Source: an uncultured bacterium (lineage in GTDB: Bacteria > Cyanobacteriota > Vampirovibrionia > Gastranaerophilales > Gastranaerophilaceae). From it: a stretch of 11,808 nucleotides of DNA. The DNA lies in the NCBI GenBank assembly GCA_947169755.1, contig CAMVQX010000041.1, forward strand, positions 1 to 11,808, written 5' to 3'. The translations under genes and the position numbers were made by a program. Below the pieces are notes generated by a model. That model saw only the letters and a list, made by a program, of their open reading frames with translations, was not told the origin of the DNA and searched no databases. Every line of letters starts with the position of its first letter. The stretch's first letter is position 1. Positions 1-5,709 of this stretch are shown here, piece after piece.

Positions 1-19
1 TAAATCCAAAATTCTTCAT
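1..19 (-). CDS. Type IV pilin-like protein, first six codons only (runs off window start)
   Basis: An ATG on the minus strand at 19-17 opens a reading frame that runs off the window and encodes MKNFGF. This closely matches the start of the pilin gene at 865-1701 (MRRNFGF, then TLAE). An AAAGG Shine-Dalgarno at 26-30 sits 6 bases before the ATG. The start lies 13 bases after the stop of the pilin at 33-851, the same spacing seen between the other members of the array. I infer a fourth prepilin whose cleavage site would fall between Gly5 and Phe6. Only six codons are visible, so the rest of the protein, including the Glu5 of the mature form, cannot be checked here. Confidence 0.7.
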
Positions 20-32
20 AAATTACCTTTCT

Positions 33-851
33 TTAGTAATCCATCTTCCAATTATTTCCACGTAATACATCAAAGCAATACAGACCTCTACTATTGCTTG
101 TACATTGGTTATCATCCGGTGGTACAAAATTATTAAGTCGATTATTAATTTCAGTTATTACGTTAACATCTGCAATATTAATTTCGCCATCCCCGTTTAC
201 ATCAGCGCCCCATTCCGGACATAATGTTGCATCCATGATACAATCATTTATAGTTGATGGTTCTACATCAGGCATATTTTCGCTGCCTATAACTTTACCT
301 GTATAATCGATGAAAAACTTAAAATAATCACGTCCGCTAATATTTGGTCCATCTGTTCCATTTAAATCTACATCTATTTGGAAATAAGGTTTGTGGTAAG
401 TTGGATAATCAACCATATCACCTTGAGATTTTTGCGTCATACAAATTGCAGCACCACTCGGTAATCGATATGTTCTTCCTGCGCAATTAAAGTTTGATGA
501 TGAACCTGATATACTACGGTAAGAACTATTAAAAATATTATCTTGTCTCTCAGCTGACATGTATTCAGACATAAATGCATCACAATATTCACATCGTGAA
601 CAATTATTACGCATACAGAATACACCTGATAACCTAAAACTTGGTTTACCTCTATTTACCGTTGCAACTGTAGTTGCACTTGTAAAATCATTAGCAATCT
701 TTTTCAAATGCGTTGCAAATGCTTCTTTTTGATAGTTATTAACCACTGCCGGTACTGTTAATGCAGCGATTACACCTATTACTGCTACAACAATTAATGC
801 TTCAGCAAGAGTAAACGCCTTTTTTATTTTTTTAAAATTATCTCTCATCAT
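33..851 (-). CDS. Type IV pilin-like protein with a dockerin-type calcium loop (pilin 1)
   Basis: A secreted pilin or pseudopilin of about 272 residues. A short basic leader (MMRDNFKKIKKA) is followed by FTLAE and a hydrophobic helix, giving a class III signal with cleavage expected between Ala12 and Phe13 and Glu at mature position 5. Ala at -1 replaces the usual Gly. The globular part is Cys-rich, with ten Cys including CMRNNCSRCEYC at 582-617. Residues 217-228 read DVNGDGEINIAD, a full dockerin type I/EF-hand-like loop. The family motif DLNGTDGPNISGRD lies before it, and the protein ends NNWKMDY like its neighbour. I chose the ATG at 851, 6 bases after a GAGG at 858-861; the ATG at 848 is equally possible. 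The frame extends to 917, but that would overlap pilin 2. Assembly would need a prepilin peptidase and pilus machinery encoded elsewhere. Fold is confident, role is not. Confidence 0.85.
   Translation of the reverse strand: MMRDNFKKIKKAFTLAEALIVVAVIGVIAALTVPAVVNNYQKEAFATHLKKIANDFTSATTVATVNRGKPSFRLSGVFCMRNNCSRCEYCDAFMSEYMSAERQDNIFNSSYRSISGSSSNFNCAGRTYRLPSGAAICMTQKSQGDMVDYPTYHKPYFQIDVDLNGTDGPNISGRDYFKFFIDYTGKVIGSENMPDVEPSTINDCIMDATLCPEWGADVNGDGEINIADVNVITEINNRLNNFVPPDDNQCTSNSRGLYCFDVLRGNNWKMDY
168..203 (-). other. Dockerin type I/EF-hand-like calcium-binding loop inside pilin 1
   Basis: The encoded 12 residues DVNGDGEINIAD have Asp or Asn at loop positions 1, 3, 5, 9 and 12 and Gly at 6, the dockerin/EF-hand calcium pattern, followed by VNVITEI resembling the helix after a dockerin loop. 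Only one copy is present, whereas true cohesin-binding dockerins carry two. It may be a structural calcium site. Confidence 0.75.
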
Positions 852-864
852 TATTAACCTCATA

Positions 865-1701
865 TTAGTAGTCCATTGCCCAATCGTTATCAGAAAGTAT
901 ATCATAGCAGTGATCACCTGCCGGGCTAGCTTTACACTTATCTAAACTTGCAACAGTTGTATCAGGTTCTTCAGGACAAATACAAGATGATCCAAATGAA
1001 GTGCAAGTGCATTTTTGGAAATTTGATTTTGCTTTCGGTTTAATGGAAGTGATAGTACCGTCAGTCTTAACATATAACGAGAACATATCTCTGCCGCCTA
1101 CATTCGGAGCATCTGGGCCATTTGTGTCAATGTGAATTTCCATGTATGATATTTTATTGGTAACTACAGGTTTAATACTGCCGCCACCGCCAATCGGTGT
1201 TAATCCACCGCCACCGCCAATCGGTGTGAAACCTCCTGCTGCGAGTTTAAGTGACGCAAATCTATTGAAAAATGGTGACATTGAAACATTTAATTTTCTT
1301 GAAACACAGATTGAAGCTGAGTTTGAAAGTTGAACTGATTTACCGTCACATATGTCTGTAAAATCAGAAGAATCACCGTTTATTGAGCCATATGTTGCCG
1401 CAAAACATCTTTCTCCATCATCACCACAGTTAGTACCTGTTGTAGAAAAGTTTGCAAGAAATGAATCTAATCCTGCATCGCTCTTAAAAACACTGGTACT
1501 TGCAAAGGATGTTTTTCCTTCAACAGTCGTGATTTCCTCAGCAACTTGTTCTATATCCATAGCAACTTTTTTAAGTTGAGTAACTTGTGCTTCTTTTTGA
1601 TATTTAGTTACAATATTCGGAATAGTCAACGCAGCAACGATTCCTATAATTGCTACAACGATCATGACTTCCGCCAAAGTAAATCCGAAATTTCTTCTCA
1701 T
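865..1701 (-). CDS. Type IV pilin-like protein with a glycine-rich tandem repeat (pilin 2)
   Basis: A 278-residue prepilin. MRRNFG precedes FTLAE, so cleavage is expected between Gly6 and Phe7 with Glu at mature position 5, followed by a hydrophobic helix ending near LTIPNIV. The middle contains a duplicated nine-residue unit, TPIGGGGGL then TPIGGGGSI, which looks like a flexible linker. After it comes the array's shared motif DTNGPDAPNVGGRD, a likely metal-binding or structural loop. The C-terminus (C..HCYDILSDNDWAMDY) aligns with pilin 1 (C..YCFDVLRGNNWKMDY), showing the two are paralogues. The start is well placed behind AAGGA a few bases upstream. Its stop lies 13 bases before the pilin 1 start and its start 12 bases after the pilin 3 stop, so the three genes are almost certainly co-transcribed. 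Whether it is a major pilin, a minor pilin or a pseudopilin cannot be told. Confidence 0.85.
   Translation of the reverse strand: MRRNFGFTLAEVMIVVAIIGIVAALTIPNIVTKYQKEAQVTQLKKVAMDIEQVAEEITTVEGKTSFASTSVFKSDAGLDSFLANFSTTGTNCGDDGERCFAATYGSINGDSSDFTDICDGKSVQLSNSASICVSRKLNVSMSPFFNRFASLKLAAGGFTPIGGGGGLTPIGGGGSIKPVVTNKISYMEIHIDTNGPDAPNVGGRDMFSLYVKTDGTITSIKPKAKSNFQKCTCTSFGSSCICPEEPDTTVASLDKCKASPAGDHCYDILSDNDWAMDY
1181..1234. repeat. Two-copy 27-base in-frame tandem repeat in pilin 2
   Basis: The 20 bases at 1181-1200 recur exactly at 1208-1227, a period of 27 bases or nine codons. On the minus strand each copy encodes TPIGGGG plus two variable residues. The segment is far richer in G+C than the surrounding gene. 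It is probably a recent in-frame duplication of a Gly-rich linker unit. Confidence 0.85.
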
Positions 1702-1713
1702 ATATATTCCTTT

Positions 1714-2322
1714 CTATTCTCGTTTCCATCCGTTATTAATATATTCCCCAACACATCTTAGTCTTTCCTGCAAAGTATTTGCAACCCTTAAATTTGGAGT
1801 ATAACTTGTGCTATAGGGATTAATAACATCAATTTCATATTTTTTATAAATATTAAATTGGTATCTATCTTCACAATTTTGATTAGGCGGTTCATAACCG
1901 TTAACGTCTATGTATACTGAAGAATATGAGTTTGTAGCACTTCCACTGCCAATTTTTTTTATAGCTATTACGGAGTTATCTTTCAAACGTACAGCATAAT
2001 CGCACGAAAAGTCAAATTCAGATGAACATTCATCTGATGATACAGTACTTTTTACCTTATAATTTTTATTGAAAAAATCTTTGAGCTTTGTCTCATTATC
2101 TGTATAAAGACTTGAATTTAGATAATCACCGTATATATTTTGAGTCCTCAAAATCTCTAAATTCTGCTCAAGATCATGATGCATTTTTAATAACTTTGTA
2201 AAATTTGCTCTTTGGTTATAGCCTTTTACAAAACTTGGAATAGTCAGCACTGCAATTACACCGACAATAGCAACTGCAATCATTGTTTCAGCCAACGTAA
2301 ACCCTGACCTAAATTTATACAT
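1714..2322 (-). CDS. Type IV pilin-like protein (pilin 3), first gene of the array
   Basis: A 202-residue prepilin. MYKFRSG precedes FTLAE, so cleavage is expected between Gly7 and Phe8 with Glu at mature position 5, followed by a hydrophobic helix ending near LTIPSFV. The later part carries a divergent form of the array motif, DVNGYEPPNQNCED, and the protein ends NNGWKRE, a variant of the NxWxMDY end seen in pilins 1 and 2. It is the shortest and most divergent of the three and lacks both the Gly-rich repeat and the dockerin-like loop. The start is fixed by AAGGGGGG (2328-2335) five bases upstream. It is the promoter-proximal gene, directly behind a consensus promoter, with pilins 2, 1 and a fourth following. 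Prepilin identity is confident; its place in a pilus or secretion pseudopilus is not known. Confidence 0.85.
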   Translation of the reverse strand: MYKFRSGFTLAETMIAVAIVGVIAVLTIPSFVKGYNQRANFTKLLKMHHDLEQNLEILRTQNIYGDYLNSSLYTDNETKLKDFFNKNYKVKSTVSSDECSSEFDFSCDYAVRLKDNSVIAIKKIGSGSATNSYSSVYIDVNGYEPPNQNCEDRYQFNIYKKYEIDVINPYSTSYTPNLRVANTLQERLRCVGEYINNGWKRE

Positions 2323-2343
2323 TAATACCCCCCTTGTTTATTA

Positions 2344-2372
2344 ATTATAACTCTGTTAGCGGGGGTTGTCAA
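2344..2372 (-). promoter_or_regulatory. Consensus sigma-70-type promoter of the pilin operon
   Basis: Read on the minus strand, TTGACA (2372-2367) and TATAAT (2349-2344) are both perfect consensus boxes separated by exactly 17 bases. Transcription should begin near 2337, giving a leader of about 15 bases that is mostly the AAGGGGGG ribosome binding site of pilin 3. ACCCCCC at 2327-2333 and GGGGGT at 2361-2366 form an inverted pair around the -10 box, a possible operator. Confidence 0.85.
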
Positions 2373-2378
2373 TTGTAT

Positions 2379-2606
2379 TTAAACTTCTACAAACAGCCGT
2401 CTTCCGACAATATTTTGCTTACCGTTGTAGTATCCTGCAAAATATCCGCCTCTTACGGGATTATTTTTAGCATAAGTATTTAAACTGTTGCCATTATAGT
2501 TTACAAACGGGTTGTTTGAGTAAGGATTTGAACTCCTTACCGGAACTGTTGTCTGTATAGTTTGCGGAACAAACATTTGTGATAATAAATTTACAATACC
2601 TGCCAT
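2379..2606 (-). CDS. Small protein of unknown function, 75 residues
   Basis: I do not recognise this protein. It begins with MAGIVNLLSQMFVPQ, a short amphipathic or hydrophobic stretch, and then becomes rich in Asn, Tyr and Gly (SNPYSNNPFVNYNGNS, GGYFAGYYNGK), ending GRRLFVEV. It has no Cys, no class III signal and no clear membrane segment. The frame looks real because GAGG (2612-2615) sits five bases before the ATG and a TATAAT lies just upstream. Its stop comes only a few bases before the -35 box of the pilin promoter, so it is upstream of the pilin array on the same strand but probably has its own transcript. The N/Y/G-rich composition suggests a disordered or surface-associated protein; this is inference only. 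Confidence 0.6.
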   Translation of the reverse strand: MAGIVNLLSQMFVPQTIQTTVPVRSSNPYSNNPFVNYNGNSLNTYAKNNPVRGGYFAGYYNGKQNIVGRRLFVEV

Positions 2607-2627
2607 ATCTACCTCAAAATATGTTTA

Positions 2628-2633
2628 ATTATA
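2628..2633 (-). promoter_or_regulatory. Candidate -10 box for the 75-residue protein gene
   Basis: TATAAT on the minus strand would start transcription near 2621, about 15 bases before the ATG at 2606 and just ahead of its GAGG ribosome binding site. No convincing -35 box lies 16-18 bases upstream, so the call rests on the -10 match and spacing alone. Confidence 0.4.
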
Positions 2634-2671
2634 TTTTTATCTTTGTCATTATTTTATCATACATTAAAAAT

Positions 2672-2696
2672 ATTTTGTAATATTTTGTTACAAAAT
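2672..2696. promoter_or_regulatory. Perfect inverted repeat in the divergent spacer, possible operator
   Basis: ATTTTGTAA (2672-2680) and TTACAAAAT (2688-2696) are exact reverse complements with a 7-base spacer. The element lies between two divergent genes, about 60-65 bases from each start codon, where a repressor or activator could act on both. Its TTGTAA/TTACAA core recurs at 6458-6473 in the other divergent spacer. AT-rich DNA makes chance palindromes more likely, and no regulator is identified. Confidence 0.4.
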
Positions 2697-2743
2697 CATA
2701 TGGATAGGTGAAATTTATATTTAAAATTTTAGGATATTTGTTG

Positions 2744-2749
2744 TAATAT
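2744..2749 (+). promoter_or_regulatory. Candidate -10 box giving a leaderless purD-like transcript
   Basis: TAATAT ends six bases before the ATG at 2756, so transcription would begin at or next to the start codon. No Shine-Dalgarno lies in the usual window; the nearest AGGA (2730-2733) is 22 bases away. The -35 region is weak (TTTAAA-like near 2720). Confidence 0.4.
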
Positions 2750-2755
2750 ACTCAT

Positions 2756-3997
2756 ATGGAAAACAAAAAAATACTGATTATCGGTTCATCTGCAAAAGAA
2801 TATGCTCTTTCTAAAAAGTTTGTTTCTTATGGCTTTGAGGTATTTGTTGCTCCTGGTAATAAAAGAATTGCAGATATAGCAAAATGTATTGATATAAGAG
2901 AAGACAAGCCAAAAGAATTGTTGGAATTTGTTTTGGAAAATGCTATAGATTTAACCGTAGCCTCCGGCGAATTATCAATTAAATCCGATGTCTCAACTTT
3001 ATTTCAGAGTAACGGGCAATTAATATTTGCACCATCAGCTAAAAGTGCGGGAGTTGTTTTATCTCGTTCAGCGGCAAAAAAATTTCTTTATAAAAACAGA
3101 ATCCCAAATCCGCGTTTTGGGGTATTTGATAAAGTTCAACAAGCGTGTGATTATTTAAAAAATGCTCAAATGCCGCAAGTTATTTATGCTGATAAGAATT
3201 CTAATTATTGTGACAGATTAGTTTGTACAACATATAATGCTTCAAAGACTTTTGTAGAAGATTTGTTTTCTCGTGGTGAAGATAAAGTTGTGTTGGAAGA
3301 CTATATCTATGGTCATGAGTTTACTTTTTATATTGTTACCGATGGTTATCATGCTCTGCCATTAGCCTCAGTTGCAAATTACAAGTTTATGGAAGATGGT
3401 AACGGCGGAATTTTAACATCTGGGATTGGTGCCTATACACCTGATTATAAAATTTCTAAAGAAATTGAAAATTCAATTATGAAAAATGTTGTAAACAATA
3501 CAATTCAATCTCTTGAAAAAAATGGGGTGCCATATCTTGGTATTTTAGGTATTGATTGTATTTTAAAAGATGACGGAAGGTATGTTGTGCTTGGATTTAG
3601 ACAATTTTTATCCGATCATGACTGTGAAGCAGTATTAAATACTGTTGATGAAAACTTGTTCACTCTTTTTGAAGCTTGTGCAGTCGGCTCATTTGCTGAT
3701 GATTATGATTCTTTAAAAATTTCGAATAATTCGTCAGTATCTTGTGTAGTTTCTTCACGATGTGAGGATAAAGTAATATCTGGGCTTGATTTTATAGAAG
3801 GTAATTTTACTCCGTTTAATCTAAATAAAAACAGTTATATGGAATTTGAAACTGTATCTGGCAAAAATTTTGTTCTTACATCAACAGCCAGAACTCTTTC
3901 AAGGGCAAGAACTCAGCTTTATGATGACTTGGAACAAATAAAATTTGACGGTATAAAATACAGAAAAGATATTTGCGAGAAGGTTGAAAATTTTTAA
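2756..3997 (+). CDS. PurD-fold protein (GAR synthetase-like) lacking ATP-grasp active-site residues
   Basis: The 413-residue protein matches phosphoribosylamine-glycine ligase along its length. It has an N-terminal Rossmann-like start (KKILIIGSSAKEYAL, then VFVAPGN at 29-35), a central ATP-grasp region (KVVLEDYIYGHEFTF at 177-191, SGIGAYTP at 222-229) and the PurD C-terminal end (FDGIKYRKDI near 397-406). The signature residues are gone. The KADGLAAGKGV ATP-binding loop is YADKNSNYCDR (144-154), the NTGGMGAYSP segment is altered, and EFNCRFGDPE, which binds metal and substrate, is GFRQFLSDHD (280-289). The PurD reaction makes GAR from phosphoribosylamine, glycine and ATP in purine synthesis, but this copy probably cannot. 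It is best called a PurD-like pseudoenzyme; a fast-diverged enzyme with a new substrate is possible. The frame is intact. dnaJ-like and queE genes follow closely. Confidence 0.8.
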   Translation: MENKKILIIGSSAKEYALSKKFVSYGFEVFVAPGNKRIADIAKCIDIREDKPKELLEFVLENAIDLTVASGELSIKSDVSTLFQSNGQLIFAPSAKSAGVVLSRSAAKKFLYKNRIPNPRFGVFDKVQQACDYLKNAQMPQVIYADKNSNYCDRLVCTTYNASKTFVEDLFSRGEDKVVLEDYIYGHEFTFYIVTDGYHALPLASVANYKFMEDGNGGILTSGIGAYTPDYKISKEIENSIMKNVVNNTIQSLEKNGVPYLGILGIDCILKDDGRYVVLGFRQFLSDHDCEAVLNTVDENLFTLFEACAVGSFADDYDSLKISNNSSVSCVVSSRCEDKVISGLDFIEGNFTPFNLNKNSYMEFETVSGKNFVLTSTARTLSRARTQLYDDLEQIKFDGIKYRKDICEKVENF

Positions 3998-4005
3998 ACT
4001 TTCAT

Positions 4006-4011
4006 TATAAA
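4006..4011 (+). promoter_or_regulatory. Candidate internal -10 box ahead of the dnaJ-like gene
   Basis: TATAAA lies in the short gap after the purD-like gene and ends seven bases before the ATG at 4019, so a transcript from it would be leaderless on that ATG. No Shine-Dalgarno is visible. Read-through from the purD-like gene is also likely. Confidence 0.3.
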
Positions 4012-4018
4012 TATGTTT

Positions 4019-5020
4019 ATGAAGAATTATTATTCAATTTTAGGAGTTACACCGGACAGTTCTGATGCTGAAATCAAAAAAGCATACAGAAATTTGGCCC
4101 GAAAATATCATCCGGATATAAATCCAAGCGGTGCTCAAATGTTTAAAGATATCTCTGAAGCTTATGAAACACTTTCAGATGAAAAAAAACGCTTGCAATA
4201 TGACACTATAAACGGATTTTTTAAATCAGCTCCAAAAGACGAAAAAACATTCACATCATCTGAAAAAGCTAACGATGAATATAAAAAATCTTCTCAAAAG
4301 CAAGAAAAAAAGCCTAAAAAAACAAAAGATTATTCAAAAAAAATAAATGAAATATTAAATAATTTAAATAAAAAGAAAACTAATAAACCACAACCTAAAA
4401 ACGGTTCTGATATTACAGAAGAGATAACCGTAACACTAAAAGAAGTATCTGCAGGTACAACTAAAGTTGTTAATGTTATGCACACATCTTCTTGTCCTCA
4501 TTGCAAGGGAAGAAAATTTATAAACGGTGCACATTGTCCTGTTTGTAATGGCTCAGGAGAAAAAAATGAGCATAAAAAAATCTCTGTTAAGATTCCTGCA
4601 GGTGTAAAAAACGGTTCTAAATTGCGTATTAAGGATGAAGGTAACAGAGGTGAAAACGGTGGTAAAAACGGTGATTTGTATTTAAAAGTGAAAATTGAAC
4701 CCAGTTCAAAAATGAAATTTGACGGCTCTGATATTTTATATAATGTACCAATAACACCGGTTGAAGCTGTATTAGGTGCAAAAATTTCTGTTCCTTCGCT
4801 TGATGGAAACGTATCTTTAAAAATTCCGCCACAGACTAAAAACGGGCAAAAATTCAGACTTGCCGGTCAAGGGCTAAAACAAGGAAGCAAATCCGGTGAT
4901 ATGATTGTTACAGTTTATATTGAAATTCCTTCATCTTTGTCCGATGATGAAATAAAGCTTTATGAAAAGCTAAAAAAAATGTCATCAAAGGATATAAGAG
5001 AAAATTTATTAAATGAGTAA
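4019..5020 (+). CDS. DnaJ-like co-chaperone with a half-size zinc-finger region
   Basis: An Hsp40 of 333 residues. The N-terminal J domain begins MKNYYSILGV and has the HPD motif at 31-33, which stimulates ATP hydrolysis by DnaK. In place of a Gly/Phe-rich segment there is a Lys/Ser/Asn-rich linker, about residues 67-130. DnaJ-type beta-sandwich peptide-binding domains follow, interrupted by only two CxxCxG motifs (C159/C162 and C173/C176) instead of four, enough for one zinc ion. The typical DnaJ segments KIPAGVKNGSKLRIKDEG and GDLYLKVKI are present. At 333 residues it is shorter than the usual ~375 of DnaJ, between type I (DnaJ) and type II (CbpA-like). I chose the ATG at 4019 because the product then starts like other DnaJ proteins; an in-frame ATG at 4013 is also possible. 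It overlaps queE by 8 bases. Confidence 0.9.
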   Translation: MKNYYSILGVTPDSSDAEIKKAYRNLARKYHPDINPSGAQMFKDISEAYETLSDEKKRLQYDTINGFFKSAPKDEKTFTSSEKANDEYKKSSQKQEKKPKKTKDYSKKINEILNNLNKKKTNKPQPKNGSDITEEITVTLKEVSAGTTKVVNVMHTSSCPHCKGRKFINGAHCPVCNGSGEKNEHKKISVKIPAGVKNGSKLRIKDEGNRGENGGKNGDLYLKVKIEPSSKMKFDGSDILYNVPITPVEAVLGAKISVPSLDGNVSLKIPPQTKNGQKFRLAGQGLKQGSKSGDMIVTVYIEIPSSLSDDEIKLYEKLKKMSSKDIRENLLNE

Positions 5021-5681
5021 AGTGCGTATAAAAGAAATATTTTCATCAATTCAAGGAGAAGGACCTTATATTGGTTACAAACAACTTTTTATAAGATTTT
5101 GTAATTGTAATTTAAAATGCAATTATTGCGATACTGACTTTTTGTCAAATGAAGATTTTATTGAGCACAATCCAAAGAGTTTAATCAATGAGGTAAACAA
5201 ATATAACGATATTCATTCAATATCATTAACAGGTGGCGAACCTTTGCTATCTGTTGAATTTTTAAAAGAATTTTTGCCGCTTGTCGATAAGAAAGTGTAT
5301 CTTGAAACAAATGCGACTTTGACAGATAAATTTTTGGAGATAAAACCATATATCAATATTGTTTCAGCCGATATAAAACTTGAAAGTTCTACAGGTATAA
5401 AAGATACTTTTAAATTACATGACAGATTCTTTGAGGCTTGTAAAGGCATAGAGAGTTTTGCCAAAATTGTTTTTAATAAAAAAATTACTGAATATGAAAT
5501 TAATCAATGTTGCGCTTTGGGTAACAAATATGGAATTGAGCTAATTTTACAGCCTGAAATGATTAATGATACAATGTCTGTTACATCTGAATTTGCGGAA
5601 ATAATTTTGAATAAGTTTTTAGAAAAATATGATAGAGTGCGTCTAATTCCTCAGATGCATAAATTTATGAATTTAAGATGA
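5013..5681 (+). CDS. queE: 7-carboxy-7-deazaguanine synthase QueE (radical SAM)
   Basis: QueE converts 6-carboxy-tetrahydropterin to 7-carboxy-7-deazaguanine in the pathway to preQ0 and queuosine, the modified base of tRNAs with GUN anticodons. The 222-residue protein opens with EIFSSIQGEGPYIG, the usual QueE start. It has the radical-SAM cluster motif CxxxCxxC at Cys32, Cys36 and Cys39, followed by DTD, and the SAM-contacting TGGEP at 73-77. The C-terminus, RLIPQMHKFMN, is also typical of the family. Length is normal. It starts inside the dnaJ-like gene (8-base overlap) without a strong Shine-Dalgarno, so translation is probably coupled to that gene. No other queuosine gene is in the window. 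It ends 5 bases from the stop of the convergent gene at 5687. Confidence 0.93.
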   Translation: MSKVRIKEIFSSIQGEGPYIGYKQLFIRFCNCNLKCNYCDTDFLSNEDFIEHNPKSLINEVNKYNDIHSISLTGGEPLLSVEFLKEFLPLVDKKVYLETNATLTDKFLEIKPYINIVSADIKLESSTGIKDTFKLHDRFFEACKGIESFAKIVFNKKITEYEINQCCALGNKYGIELILQPEMINDTMSVTSEFAEIILNKFLEKYDRVRLIPQMHKFMNLR

Positions 5682-5709
5682 TACGTTTATTTGCTTTTTT
5701 TATCATCTT
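5675..5709. terminator. Possible bidirectional terminator hairpin between convergent genes
   Basis: AAGATGATA (5675-5683) and TATCATCTT (5701-5709) are perfect 9-base inverted arms across the junction of queE and the convergent gene at 5687. The 17-base loop and AT-rich stem make a weak hairpin, and the T-run is in the loop instead of after the stem. It overlaps the ends of both genes. A chance palindrome is possible. Confidence 0.3.

Noticed and set aside
852..917. N-terminal extension of pilin 1 up to 917
   Set aside because: It would overlap the 3' end of pilin 2 and place 20-plus residues before the prepilin leader. GAGG at 858-861 fits the ATG at 851 or 848.
2756..3997. Calling this gene purD as a functional GAR synthetase
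   Set aside because: The ATP-grasp loop and the EFN..GDPE metal/substrate segment are not preserved, so the functional name would mislead.
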